The notes beneath the pieces are model-generated. The model searched no databases. It saw only the letters and a program-made list of their open reading frames with translations, and had not been told where the DNA came from. From Acidobacteriota bacterium (GTDB lineage: Bacteria; Acidobacteriota; Terriglobia; Terriglobales; Acidobacteriaceae), in assembly GCA_021781255.1 (NCBI GenBank), contig JAJXXG010001189.1:1-9170 (forward strand): a stretch of 9,170 bases of DNA, given 5' to 3'. The position numbers and the translations under genes are program-made. Each line of letters opens with the position of its first letter. The stretch's first letter is position 1. Below are positions 1 to 6,891 of this stretch, one piece after another.

Positions 1-686
1 CCAGGTGGCTCTCTGAACGCGAACGCGCCACCGTAGCCTCCGAAATCCACGAAGAAGCCGCCTCAAAAACCCACGTCTCGCTTCGCTCCGTGTTTGCCAG
101 TCCAAGCATCTGGCTCTTCGGCGCAACCTTCTTCGGCATGGAGATGGGCTCCTATGCCATCGGTTTCTGGCAGCCCACCATCATCCGCCAGACCGGCGTC
201 AGAGACCCCTTCCATATCGGCCTCCTCACTGCCATCCCATACACCTGCGCGCTTCTCTGCATGATGTTTGCCGCACGCCACTCCGACAAAACTCGCGAGC
301 GATGCTGGCACATCATCGTGCCCAACATTCTGGCTGCAATCGGTTTTATCCTTTGCACTCAAGCCGGCAGCAACACGCCCATCGCGATGCTCGGTCTCGT
401 GCTCGCTGTCGCCGGCGTGATCACGGGACTAGCGATGTTCTGGGCGCTTCCCACAGCGTTCCTCGGTGGCAACGCCGCGGCGGCCGGCATCGCGCTCATC
501 AACTGCACGGGCAACCTGGGAGGCTTTTTCAGCCCCTCCATCATCGGCTTCCTCAAGACTTACACCGGCACGCTCAACTCCGGCCTCTTCCTCGTCGCGG
601 CTTGCCTGATCGCCTCGTCCGTACTCATCCTCACGCTCACCCGGGCACACTCGCCCAAACTCCAACCCACAGAGGCGGAGATATGA
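1..686 (+). CDS. MFS transporter, anion:cation symporter type, C-terminal half (5' end outside window)
   Basis: Membrane transporter, probably proton-coupled import of an organic or sugar acid. The reading frame is open from base 3 to the TGA at 684-686, giving about 227 residues, roughly half of a 430-residue MFS protein. It opens with a WLSERERA stretch, which resembles the cytoplasmic loop between helices 6 and 7 in the ACS family (phthalate, tartrate and hexuronate permeases). About six hydrophobic segments follow, matching TM7-12, for example the stretches around ATFFGMEMGSYAIGFW, NILAAIGFILC, AMLGLVLAVAGVITGLAMFW and LFLVAACLIASSVLIL. A GTG at 90 lies inside the conserved reading frame and is not the start. 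The stop overlaps the start of the dehydratase gene (ATGA), so the two are co-translated. From its neighbours I infer a pentonate or other aldonate as substrate; the sequence itself does not show specificity. Confidence 0.88.
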   Translation, partial: RWLSERERATVASEIHEEAASKTHVSLRSVFASPSIWLFGATFFGMEMGSYAIGFWQPTIIRQTGVRDPFHIGLLTAIPYTCALLCMMFAARHSDKTRERCWHIIVPNILAAIGFILCTQAGSNTPIAMLGLVLAVAGVITGLAMFWALPTAFLGGNAAAAGIALINCTGNLGGFFSPSIIGFLKTYTGTLNSGLFLVAACLIASSVLILTLTRAHSPKLQPTEAEI

Positions 687-2413
687 CCACAGGCTTACGC
701 AAGGGGTTGACCAGTTACGGCGACGCCGGATTTTCGCTGTTCCTCCGCAAGGCATTCATCAAGGCCATGGGCTACTCCGACGACGCGCTCGACCGGCCCA
801 TCATCGGTATCACCAACACTTTCAGCGACTACAACCCATGCCATGGCAACGTCCCCGACCTGATCGAAAGCGTGAAGCGCGGTGTTATGCTGGCCGGCGG
901 TCTGCCTATGGTCTTCCCAACCATCTCCATTGGCGAGAGCTTTGCCCATCCCACCTCCATGTTCCTCCGCAACTTGATGGCGATGGACACGGAAGAGATG
1001 ATCAACGCGCAGCCCATGGACTCGGTCGTCCTCATCGGCGGCTGCGACAAGACCCTCCCCGCACAAGTGATGGCTGCCGCCAGCGCAGACCTCCCGGCAG
1101 TCGTTCTTCAGACTGGCCCGATGGTCGTCGGAAATCACAAAGGCGAAGTCCTGGGAGCCTGCACCGATTGCCGACGCATGTGGGCACAGCACCGCGCCGG
1201 CAACATCGACCTCGTTGAGATCGAGACCATCAGCGGCCGTCTCTGCCCATCGGTTGGCACCTGCTCCGTCATGGGCACCGCCAGCACGATGGCCTGCATT
1301 GTCGAAGCACTTGGCCTTGCGCTTCCCATGAGCGCCGCCGCACCAGCCACTCTCGCCGATCGCCGCCGCATCGCCGAAGCCAGCGGCAAGCGCGCCGCCG
1401 AGATTGCCGTCGCCGGCACGCCCAAACCAGGCAACCTCATCACCGCCGCTTCCATTCGCAACGCGATGGTTGTCCTCCAGGCCATCGGAGGTTCCACAAA
1501 CGGTCTTATCCACCTCATCGCCATAGCCGGTCGCGCAGGTGTTGCCTTCGACCTCGATGCCTTTGACCAACTCGGCCGCGACATTCCCGTCCTGCTCAAC
1601 CTCAAGCCCTCCGGCGCGCACTACATGGAGCACCTCCACCACGCTGGTGGCCTGCCCGCCCTCATGCGCGAACTCACCCCCTTCCTCGACCTCGATGCCC
1701 CCAACATCTCAGGCGGCACATTGGGCGACGCGATTGCCGCGGCAGAATCTGTTCCCGGCCAAGACGTCATCCGCAGCTTCGCATCGCCGCTCAAGCCGGA
1801 AGGCGCCATGGCGATCCTCCACGGAAATCTCGCGCCCCTCGGCGCCGTCATCAAACACTCCGCCGCCTCTTCGCACCTCATGCGCCACACCGGTCGAGCG
1901 GTCGTCTTTGACAGCATTGAAGACCTCACGAAACGGATTGACGACCCCGGCCTCGACGTCGCCCCCGACGACATCCTCGTCCTGCGCAACGCCGGTCCCA
2001 AGGGCGCCCCCGGCATGCCTGAAGCGGGCTATCTTCCCATTCCGATGAAGCTCGCACGCCAGGGCGTCAAAGATATGGTGCGCATCTCCGACGCGCGCAT
2101 GAGCGGCACCGCCTTCGGCACCGTCGTACTCCATATTGCCCCCGAGGCCGCCGTTGGTGGCCCACTTGCTATCGTTCAAAATGGCGACCGGATTCTGCTC
2201 GACGTAGATGCCCGGCGTCTCGAACTGCTCCTCGATCACTCCGAACTGCAAATGCGCCTCGCAGCACTGAAGCAATTGTCACCGCGGCGTGGCATCCCCC
2301 GGCGCGGCTATTCAAAACTGTTTGAAGACTGCGTCCTGCAAGCCGATCAAGGCTGCGATTTTGACTTTCTCCTGCGCGACGGAGCCCCGGTAACATCCAA
2401 AAAGGACAAATAG
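683..2413 (+). CDS. IlvD/Edd-family sugar-acid dehydratase (probable L-arabinonate-type dehydratase)
   Basis: 576 residues. It would remove water from an aldonate to give the 2-keto-3-deoxy acid, using a [2Fe-2S] cluster and Mg2+ in the cytoplasm. Visible cluster ligands are C53 (NPCHGN), C121 (GGCDKT) and C194 (GTCSVMGTAST). K123 in GGCDKT is the lysine that is carbamylated in this family. E85, D122 and E447 fit the metal site, and S474 in SDARMSG fits the catalytic alkoxide serine. As I remember the Rhizobium leguminosarum L-arabinonate dehydratase structure (C59, C127, K129, C200, E453, S480), every one of these lies exactly 6 residues earlier here, so the two appear nearly collinear. The ATG at 683 is chosen because it gives the family N-terminus, overlaps the transporter stop, and has AGAGG at 671-675 with a 7-nt spacer. 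Housekeeping IlvD (branched-chain amino acid synthesis) is unlikely given the catabolic neighbours. D-xylonate, D-fuconate or D-galactonate remain possible substrates. Confidence 0.88.
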   Translation: MTTGLRKGLTSYGDAGFSLFLRKAFIKAMGYSDDALDRPIIGITNTFSDYNPCHGNVPDLIESVKRGVMLAGGLPMVFPTISIGESFAHPTSMFLRNLMAMDTEEMINAQPMDSVVLIGGCDKTLPAQVMAAASADLPAVVLQTGPMVVGNHKGEVLGACTDCRRMWAQHRAGNIDLVEIETISGRLCPSVGTCSVMGTASTMACIVEALGLALPMSAAAPATLADRRRIAEASGKRAAEIAVAGTPKPGNLITAASIRNAMVVLQAIGGSTNGLIHLIAIAGRAGVAFDLDAFDQLGRDIPVLLNLKPSGAHYMEHLHHAGGLPALMRELTPFLDLDAPNISGGTLGDAIAAAESVPGQDVIRSFASPLKPEGAMAILHGNLAPLGAVIKHSAASSHLMRHTGRAVVFDSIEDLTKRIDDPGLDVAPDDILVLRNAGPKGAPGMPEAGYLPIPMKLARQGVKDMVRISDARMSGTAFGTVVLHIAPEAAVGGPLAIVQNGDRILLDVDARRLELLLDHSELQMRLAALKQLSPRRGIPRRGYSKLFEDCVLQADQGCDFDFLLRDGAPVTSKKDK

Positions 2414-2417
2414 ACCG

Positions 2418-3338
2418 ATGCTTCTCGATCACACCGCAAAAGGCGTTTACGCCATCGCCGTTACTCCCTTCAAACCCGACGGCGCCGTCGATTACGTGTC
2501 CGTCGACAGAATGACCGACTTCTATCTCCGCTGCGGCGTCACCGGTCTCACTATCCTCGGCATCATGGGTGAAGCTCCGAAACTCGATCCCGCCGAAGCC
2601 CTCGCCATTTCCAATCAGGTGGTCCGCCGAGCCGGAGTTCCGATCATCGTGGGCGTCTCCGCCCCCGGCTTCGCAGCCATGCGCTCCCTTGCATGTAGCG
2701 TCATGGAAGGCGGTGCGGCCGGCGTCATGATCGCCCCGCCGCCAAGCCTCCGCACCGACGACCAGATCGTCAACTACTACGCGCAGGCCGTCTCCGCCAT
2801 CGGCACCGACATCCCGTTCGTCCTTCAGGATTATCCGCTGCTGCTCTCCGTCGTTATGACGCCTAAGGTCATCCAGCGCATCGTCAACGACAATCCATCC
2901 TGTGTCATGCTCAAGCACGAGGACTGGCCCGGCCTGGAGAAGATCAGCGCCCTGCGCGGCTTCCAGCGCGAGGGGTCGCTTCGTCCCATCTCGATCCTCA
3001 CCGGCAACGGAGGCCTGTTCCTCGACTTTGAGTTGGAGCGCGGAGCGGACGGCGCCATGACCGGCTATGCCTTCCCTGACATGCTCGTCGATGTTGTCAA
3101 GCTCTCTCAGTCTGGCCGGCGCGATGCCGCCCATGACCTTTTCGACGCGCATCTCCCGCTCATCCGCTACGAGCAGCAGCAGGGAATCGGCCTCGCCGTC
3201 CGCAAGTATGTCCTGCAGAAACGTGGCGCCATCGACTGCGAGGCGCAACGTGCCCCGGGCTCATCGCTCACGCCACAAGCAAGGGCCGAGGTCGACTATC
3301 TCCTGAGCCGCATTGCCCGGCACGATCCGCGAAGCTAG
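2418..3338 (+). CDS. DapA/NAL-fold lyase, probable L-2-keto-3-deoxyarabonate dehydratase
   Basis: 306 residues, the usual length of the class I aldolase-like DHDPS/N-acetylneuraminate lyase family. K166 (MLKHED) is the expected Schiff-base lysine. True DHDPS has the threonine pair GTTGE, a tyrosine in YNVP and a nearby carboxylate-binding arginine; here the equivalents are GIMGE (48-52) and LQDYP (136-140), with no arginine after the proline. The enzyme is therefore not built for lysine synthesis. The QDxP motif, GAMTGYAFPD (212-221) and LPLIRYEQQQ (246-255) match what I recall of Azospirillum L-2-keto-3-deoxyarabonate dehydratase, which makes alpha-ketoglutaric semialdehyde. The ATG lies 4 nt after the dehydratase stop; AAGGA at 2402-2406 is a slightly distant ribosome site (11 nt). 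Its product-substrate fit with the preceding dehydratase supports a Weimberg-type pathway. A keto-deoxy-acid aldolase is the main alternative. Confidence 0.75.
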   Translation: MLLDHTAKGVYAIAVTPFKPDGAVDYVSVDRMTDFYLRCGVTGLTILGIMGEAPKLDPAEALAISNQVVRRAGVPIIVGVSAPGFAAMRSLACSVMEGGAAGVMIAPPPSLRTDDQIVNYYAQAVSAIGTDIPFVLQDYPLLLSVVMTPKVIQRIVNDNPSCVMLKHEDWPGLEKISALRGFQREGSLRPISILTGNGGLFLDFELERGADGAMTGYAFPDMLVDVVKLSQSGRRDAAHDLFDAHLPLIRYEQQQGIGLAVRKYVLQKRGAIDCEAQRAPGSSLTPQARAEVDYLLSRIARHDPRS

Positions 3339-3368
3339 ACAGCGTGTCGCGCATGGCAATGTCACTGC

Positions 3369-3388
3369 CGAGGCCGATCCCGGCTTCG
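3369..3388 (+). terminator. Hairpin after the sugar-acid operon, weak terminator candidate
   Basis: CGAGGCCG, loop ATCC, CGGCTTCG: an 8-bp stem with one G-U pair and a 4-nt loop, starting 31 nt after the stop of the DapA-like gene. The following bases are CCTTTAGC, which is only a short T run, so intrinsic termination would be inefficient. It could equally be a chance stem in GC-rich DNA. Confidence 0.3.
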
Positions 3389-3588
3389 CCTTTAGCGTCG
3401 TTACCGCGGGCCCTTCCAGCGGGTTCACGCCCGTGCCATAGGTGGGGAGACGAATGCGAATTCATACGACAGGCGCGACACATGATCATCGCCTGCGTAT
3501 TTCCATCACCCAGTGTTTATCTTTTGGGGCGATGTGCTGCGGCAGGTAAAGGCGGAGTTCTAAAATGCCCCCGCCTCCTCAAAGCTGA

Positions 3589-3714
3589 GCGCTGGGAGTC
3601 TCGCGCACAACGGTCAGCAACAGCAGCGGCAACTACAGCGTCTCGCCGCAGCGCATGCAGACCCTGGTTCTAGTGTTCGTAGCTGCTCGAACGCTGATTC
3701 TCGCGCGCTGGTAG
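3589..3714 (+). pseudogene. Possible remnant of a carboxypeptidase-regulatory-like domain (TonB-receptor type)
   Basis: In the frame beginning just after a TGA at 3586-3588 the DNA encodes GVSRTTVSNSSGNYSVSP (3595-3648), then runs to a TAG at 3712-3714. That string closely resembles the strand-turn-strand core (TGVxRTxxSNxxGxYxxP) of the carboxypeptidase-regulatory-like domain at the N-terminus of Oar-like TonB-dependent receptors, which are abundant in Acidobacteria. The expected preceding strands and the following LPPGxY segment are missing in all frames I checked, and there is no start codon or ribosome site. If the match is real this is a short decayed piece, not a gene. A chance match over 18 residues cannot be excluded. 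Confidence 0.28.
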
Positions 3715-3985
3715 CCGATGGATGGCCTTGCCGGGTGCGGTTGTATTTGGCGTAGGCCGGGACCGCTCTGGATTGGACAACTGAATGACCACGCTGGCGC
3801 TTATCGGCAAGGCTTCATCGCCTATCTTGCCGGGGTGGATTTCGCGGCTGCGATTCTCAGCCTCTTTCCGCGATCCTACAACCAGAATCTGCGCGAGCGG
3901 AATATCGCAGTGTCGTCCACCGCTCTTGACCCTTTCCAGCACTGCTAGGCGTCCCCGGAATTCACTCTGAACACGAACAGCGACT

Positions 3986-4522
3986 TCAGTACAGGTTCCC
4001 GGCTACCTGCTCCGCTGCAGTGCTGATCTTCATCTTGAGCATGGCCGGCGTCAGAGTGGGGTCATCCTTGATCGAAGTGCTAAGCGTCATGATGAAAATC
4101 TGATCGCGAACGCGTCCTAAAGCGCGTTGACCAACCATCTTTCTATGCGAGTTCAACGCACAGATCACCGCCTCGTTTCCAGTTGCCTGCAGGGGCATCT
4201 GCGAATTTGAGCCGCATCCATCCTTCGCCGTTGCAAGAAATCGCTGATGGGGGTCGCCGGAGACCTTCACCGAAATCTGCAGTGTCCGTATCGCCTTGCC
4301 ACTGTGATCTGTAAAGGTGCAGACAGCGGACTTGTCCTTTTCGGCGATGTACGTCCCAATCGCGTCGCCGCCCACCAGGTCGGATGCTGTCGCTTCATTC
4401 ATCCAGGGGCAGTTGTTTTCGGCTCGCGCTGCAATGGGCATAACCAGAAGAAATAGTGTGAAGACATTGAGCAGGCTCCCCGACGGCCAGTTGGAATTGC
4501 CAAGTCTATTTGTCATGCTCAC
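3986..4522 (-). CDS. Exported four-cysteine protein of unknown function
   Basis: 178 residues, function not recognised. The N-terminus has a signal peptide: an extended n-region with R6, a hydrophobic core at about 18-31 (LLNVFTLFLLVMPI), and a likely cleavage after ARA at 34. The mature part is about 144 residues with C38, C68, C103 and C121, enough for two disulfides, and no transmembrane segment. It begins NCPWMNEATASDLVGGD and ends with a helix-like AEQVAGNLY, a layout faintly like small DUF3558-type lipoproteins, but I would not assign it. The GTG at 4522 is preferred: AGGAG at 4529-4533 stands 6 nt from it, against 12 nt from the ATG at 4516. This start lies inside the last codons of the cytochrome gene (17-nt overlap), so translation is probably coupled. 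No terminator was seen after the stop. Confidence 0.78.
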   Translation of the reverse strand: MSMTNRLGNSNWPSGSLLNVFTLFLLVMPIAARAENNCPWMNEATASDLVGGDAIGTYIAEKDKSAVCTFTDHSGKAIRTLQISVKVSGDPHQRFLATAKDGCGSNSQMPLQATGNEAVICALNSHRKMVGQRALGRVRDQIFIMTLSTSIKDDPTLTPAMLKMKISTAAEQVAGNLY

Positions 4523-6836
4523 TGTTTTCTCCTGCGGCCTGCAAATCAGAATGGATATGCCAGGGGATGCTCTCTGTCGAGATTTCCGGGTGCAGGCGCA
4601 GATAGTTCAGAGAGTAGGTTGGCGCGCCCGGATCAACCTTCTTGTCCACAAAATTCGCCTGCTCGTCCGCTGCCTTGTCCGTCATGCCCATGCGGCGATA
4701 AAGAATCGAAAGATTGTAGTGGGCGGTAAGATCGTCCGGATCGATCTGCTGCAGTGCCTCGAATTGTTCCAGAGCGGCTTGCTCGTCGCTCTGCTGGTAG
4801 TACGTGATGCCTAACTCGCGCCGCGCGTCGCGCGACTGCGGGAACATGTCGATGACTTTCCTGAAATCGGCGACCTCCTGCGCTGGATTTCCTCCGCGCC
4901 GCTGCAACAGACCGTCGTAAAAGAGTGCACGCGCGTTGTTGGGATCGAGGCTTAGAGCCCTGCGAATGGCTGTGCGAGCCGAACCGTACTTTTCCCAGGC
5001 AATTTCGGTGAGGCCGATGTTGGTGTAGCCGTCTACATAGTCGTGGCGCAACTTGATGACCTCGGTAAAGGCAGATACAGATTCGGCGTACTGAGACTCG
5101 TCGAGCAATGCGATGCCGAGATTGTTCCAGCGCATCCAGTCAGGATTGTCGGCGGGATCCGGGATCTCAGGCAGGTTGTCACCGATGTGAAGTTTCCGCG
5201 TGCAGGAAGCCAGCTCGACCACAGGGTAGGCGGGATGATCCTTGCCGAAGACGTTATCAAGATAGCTCTGGCGCAGATGACGGTAATTAACCTGTGCCGT
5301 GACCGAAACAGGCCCCCTGACACCATCTGGAAGCCTGAACTGGTAGCGGACCAGGACTGATCGGCCGGCTTGCACAGTGTTGTCGTAGGCCACCGAATGG
5401 ATGGTCCACACCTTGTGGTTGTCAACAAAGTCGCCTTCGTCGGTCACCGGACGATTCGTAAAGGAGTGCGCACGCGGGTCAAGCATACCGTCGGGTTTGA
5501 GGAACCCGCTGTGGTACAACTCTCTGCCACTGGCATCCTTGACCGTGAACTCGACCCAGGCTTCGTAGAGATCGCGCACCTCGGGAATCAGCGAGTGGCC
5601 GATGTTCTTATTCTGGATGACGACGTAGGCTTCGACGACGTCGTTCGGCGCAAGGCTGTAGGTGGCTCTGCCGAGGGGCGCAATCAACCTGTCCTCGCCC
5701 TGTCTGCGCAGGCCAAAGATGTCGACGTTGAGATAATCGCCCGAGCGCAGGAACTCGATCGTCTTCTGCAACTGCGGGTCGAAACCATAGTAGAACGGAA
5801 CCGCTGTGTTTCCCGCTAGCCAGCGATGCGAAGCAAACGCGCCATTCTTTTTGCCATATTCAACGACACCTGCCCTCACCGGATTGCGCTTCATATGGCA
5901 GCCCTGGCATGTGGTTAAGTCCGCTTTATAAAATGTGAGTGGATTGCGTTGCGAGAACTTCGACTGCTGCCATTCGTCATAGGTCGTGAAAGCGCGGATG
6001 AATTTGTAATCGTTCAATGTCGCCGGAATATTCGCCTTATGGCACGCAGCGCAGAACTCCGGCGTGCGAAGGAAATCGTGCATCACCGCCTTCGAATGCC
6101 GTTCGGGATGACGCATGATTTCGGCAAATGAAACCTGGCCGGGAATCCTGCTACCATTTTCGTCGACCAGCACCGCAGGTACGCCCATTTTGACGCTGGC
6201 ATTGCCATCGGTTGAATCCAGGCTGACCACCGAATGACAGGTCATGCAGGTGAGCCCGTCGGAATCCATATGGGTACGGTCCACCTTGGAGTCGGATGTG
6301 AGGCCGCCGCTCAGCACCGCGATGGGGTTGTGGCAACTGTCGCAATGACGGGCAAAAGCAATTCCGCGCGTCTTGTCGCGGATGAGAATGTTCACGCTCG
6401 TGCGATAGAACGGCGTGCGGAATGAGTTGGAATGCAGTGCCTGGCGCCACTGGCTGTACGCTTCCTGATGGCAGACTCCGCAATACTCTGCCGAAGGAAA
6501 GGCGCCGGGCTGAATGAAGCCCTCTCCCTGCACCGTAATGTTGCCCGGTGTGAAGGGATTCTTCTTGCCGTAGTGAAAGTCGTAGGCAGGCGCGACCACT
6601 GCGTTGTGCGCCGTGCGATCAGCCGCCTGGCGAGCCTCGGCCTTGGCCCTCATCGCAGCTAAGACCTCGCGCTGCTCCGGAGTGTCAGCCGTGGCCGCCG
6701 CGTTTCCCGGCCCCGGCGTGTAAGCAGGCGCAGTATTCGGTATAGGATTGCTCACCTGGCTCTGCACAGTGCTGAACACGCAGCTCAAACACGCCGCTGA
6801 AAGAAATTTGCAGAGTGTGATTGCCTTCCACCGCAT
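4506..6836 (-). CDS. Exported five-heme cytochrome c (c554-like) with beta-sandwich region and C-terminal TPRs
   Basis: 776 residues. A signal peptide (R2, K4, K10, hydrophobic 11-25) sends it across the inner membrane. Five CxxCH heme sites lie at C119-H123, C165-H169, C197-H201, C262-H266 and C310-H314. Their spacing, with nearby histidines such as H135, H189, H243, H247 and H253 as possible distal ligands, suits a cytochrome c554-like fold. Residues 345-550 look like an all-beta region carrying the NIGHSLIPEVRD motif often seen in multiheme cytochromes. About five TPRs follow at 566-735, a protein-contact platform. The start at 6836 is chosen because AGGAG at 6842-6846 is 5 nt away and the signal peptide begins there; a longer open frame back to 7088 only covers the end of the upstream gene. 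It lies 55 nt after that gene and overlaps the next by 17 nt. Likely role: periplasmic or surface electron transfer. Substrate unknown. Confidence 0.9.
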   Translation of the reverse strand: MRWKAITLCKFLSAACLSCVFSTVQSQVSNPIPNTAPAYTPGPGNAAATADTPEQREVLAAMRAKAEARQAADRTAHNAVVAPAYDFHYGKKNPFTPGNITVQGEGFIQPGAFPSAEYCGVCHQEAYSQWRQALHSNSFRTPFYRTSVNILIRDKTRGIAFARHCDSCHNPIAVLSGGLTSDSKVDRTHMDSDGLTCMTCHSVVSLDSTDGNASVKMGVPAVLVDENGSRIPGQVSFAEIMRHPERHSKAVMHDFLRTPEFCAACHKANIPATLNDYKFIRAFTTYDEWQQSKFSQRNPLTFYKADLTTCQGCHMKRNPVRAGVVEYGKKNGAFASHRWLAGNTAVPFYYGFDPQLQKTIEFLRSGDYLNVDIFGLRRQGEDRLIAPLGRATYSLAPNDVVEAYVVIQNKNIGHSLIPEVRDLYEAWVEFTVKDASGRELYHSGFLKPDGMLDPRAHSFTNRPVTDEGDFVDNHKVWTIHSVAYDNTVQAGRSVLVRYQFRLPDGVRGPVSVTAQVNYRHLRQSYLDNVFGKDHPAYPVVELASCTRKLHIGDNLPEIPDPADNPDWMRWNNLGIALLDESQYAESVSAFTEVIKLRHDYVDGYTNIGLTEIAWEKYGSARTAIRRALSLDPNNARALFYDGLLQRRGGNPAQEVADFRKVIDMFPQSRDARRELGITYYQQSDEQAALEQFEALQQIDPDDLTAHYNLSILYRRMGMTDKAADEQANFVDKKVDPGAPTYSLNYLRLHPEISTESIPWHIHSDLQAAGENSEHDK
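4529..4533 (-). promoter_or_regulatory. Ribosome binding site deciding the GTG start of the small exported protein
   Basis: AGGAG on the - strand, inside the last codons of the cytochrome gene. The spacer to the GTG at 4522 is 6 nt and to the ATG at 4516 is 12 nt, which favours the GTG. Confidence 0.6.
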
Positions 6837-6841
6837 ACGTG

Positions 6842-6846
6842 CTCCT
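6842..6846 (-). promoter_or_regulatory. Ribosome binding site deciding the cytochrome start
   Basis: AGGAG on the - strand followed by a 5-nt spacer (CACGT) and ATG at 6836. It supports the 776-residue protein over an in-frame ATG at 6863 or further upstream starts, none of which precedes a better export signal. Confidence 0.65.
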
Positions 6847-6891
6847 GTCGGGCCGATCTGCATGTCTTGCCTTGAGTGTTGTAAAACCGGA

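Larger units (their letters stand above)
3339..3985. other. Intergenic stretch between convergent transcription units, no intact gene recognised
   Basis: 647 bases separate the 3' end of the + strand operon from the 3' end of the - strand cluster. Open stretches of 60-110 codons exist on both strands (for example 3344-3673 +, 3718-3948 +, 3670-3942 -). None has a recognisable domain, a convincing ribosome site or codon choice like the neighbouring genes. The only content I can point to is the hairpin at 3369-3388 and the protein-like remnant at 3589-3714. I see no tRNA, CRISPR, insertion-sequence end or long repeat. Confidence 0.6.

Noticed and set aside
302..682. In-frame upstream extension of the dehydratase to a 703-residue protein
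   Set aside because: The extra 127 residues are the out-of-frame reading of the transporter gene, with arginine/histidine-rich low-quality sequence. The family N-terminus begins at the ATG at 683.
695..1642. 315-codon open frame on the - strand opposite the dehydratase
   Set aside because: It lies antisense to a gene with a full set of catalytic motifs. Long antisense frames are expected in C-ending-codon-rich DNA, and its translation shows no domain.
2169..3248. 359-codon open frame on the - strand across the dehydratase/lyase junction
   Set aside because: Antisense to two well-supported genes; Asp/Gly/His-rich shadow sequence without motifs.
2418..3338. 4-hydroxy-tetrahydrodipicolinate synthase (dapA)
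   Set aside because: The threonine pair, catalytic tyrosine and carboxylate arginine of DHDPS are all missing, and the operon is catabolic.
3676..3693. Small stem GTTCG...CGAAC as a tRNA T-arm or terminator
   Set aside because: Only 5 bp, with an 8-nt loop, no T run and no other tRNA arms around it.
3670..3942. 90-codon - strand frame and overlapping + strand frames in the middle gap
   Set aside because: No ribosome site, no recognisable domain, and competing frames on both strands. Not strong enough to call a gene.
6764..6800. Possible lipoprotein cysteine in the cytochrome signal (LSAAC or CLSC)
   Set aside because: Position -3 relative to either cysteine is not Leu, Val or Ile, so neither matches a lipobox. 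Type I cleavage after the hydrophobic core is more likely.
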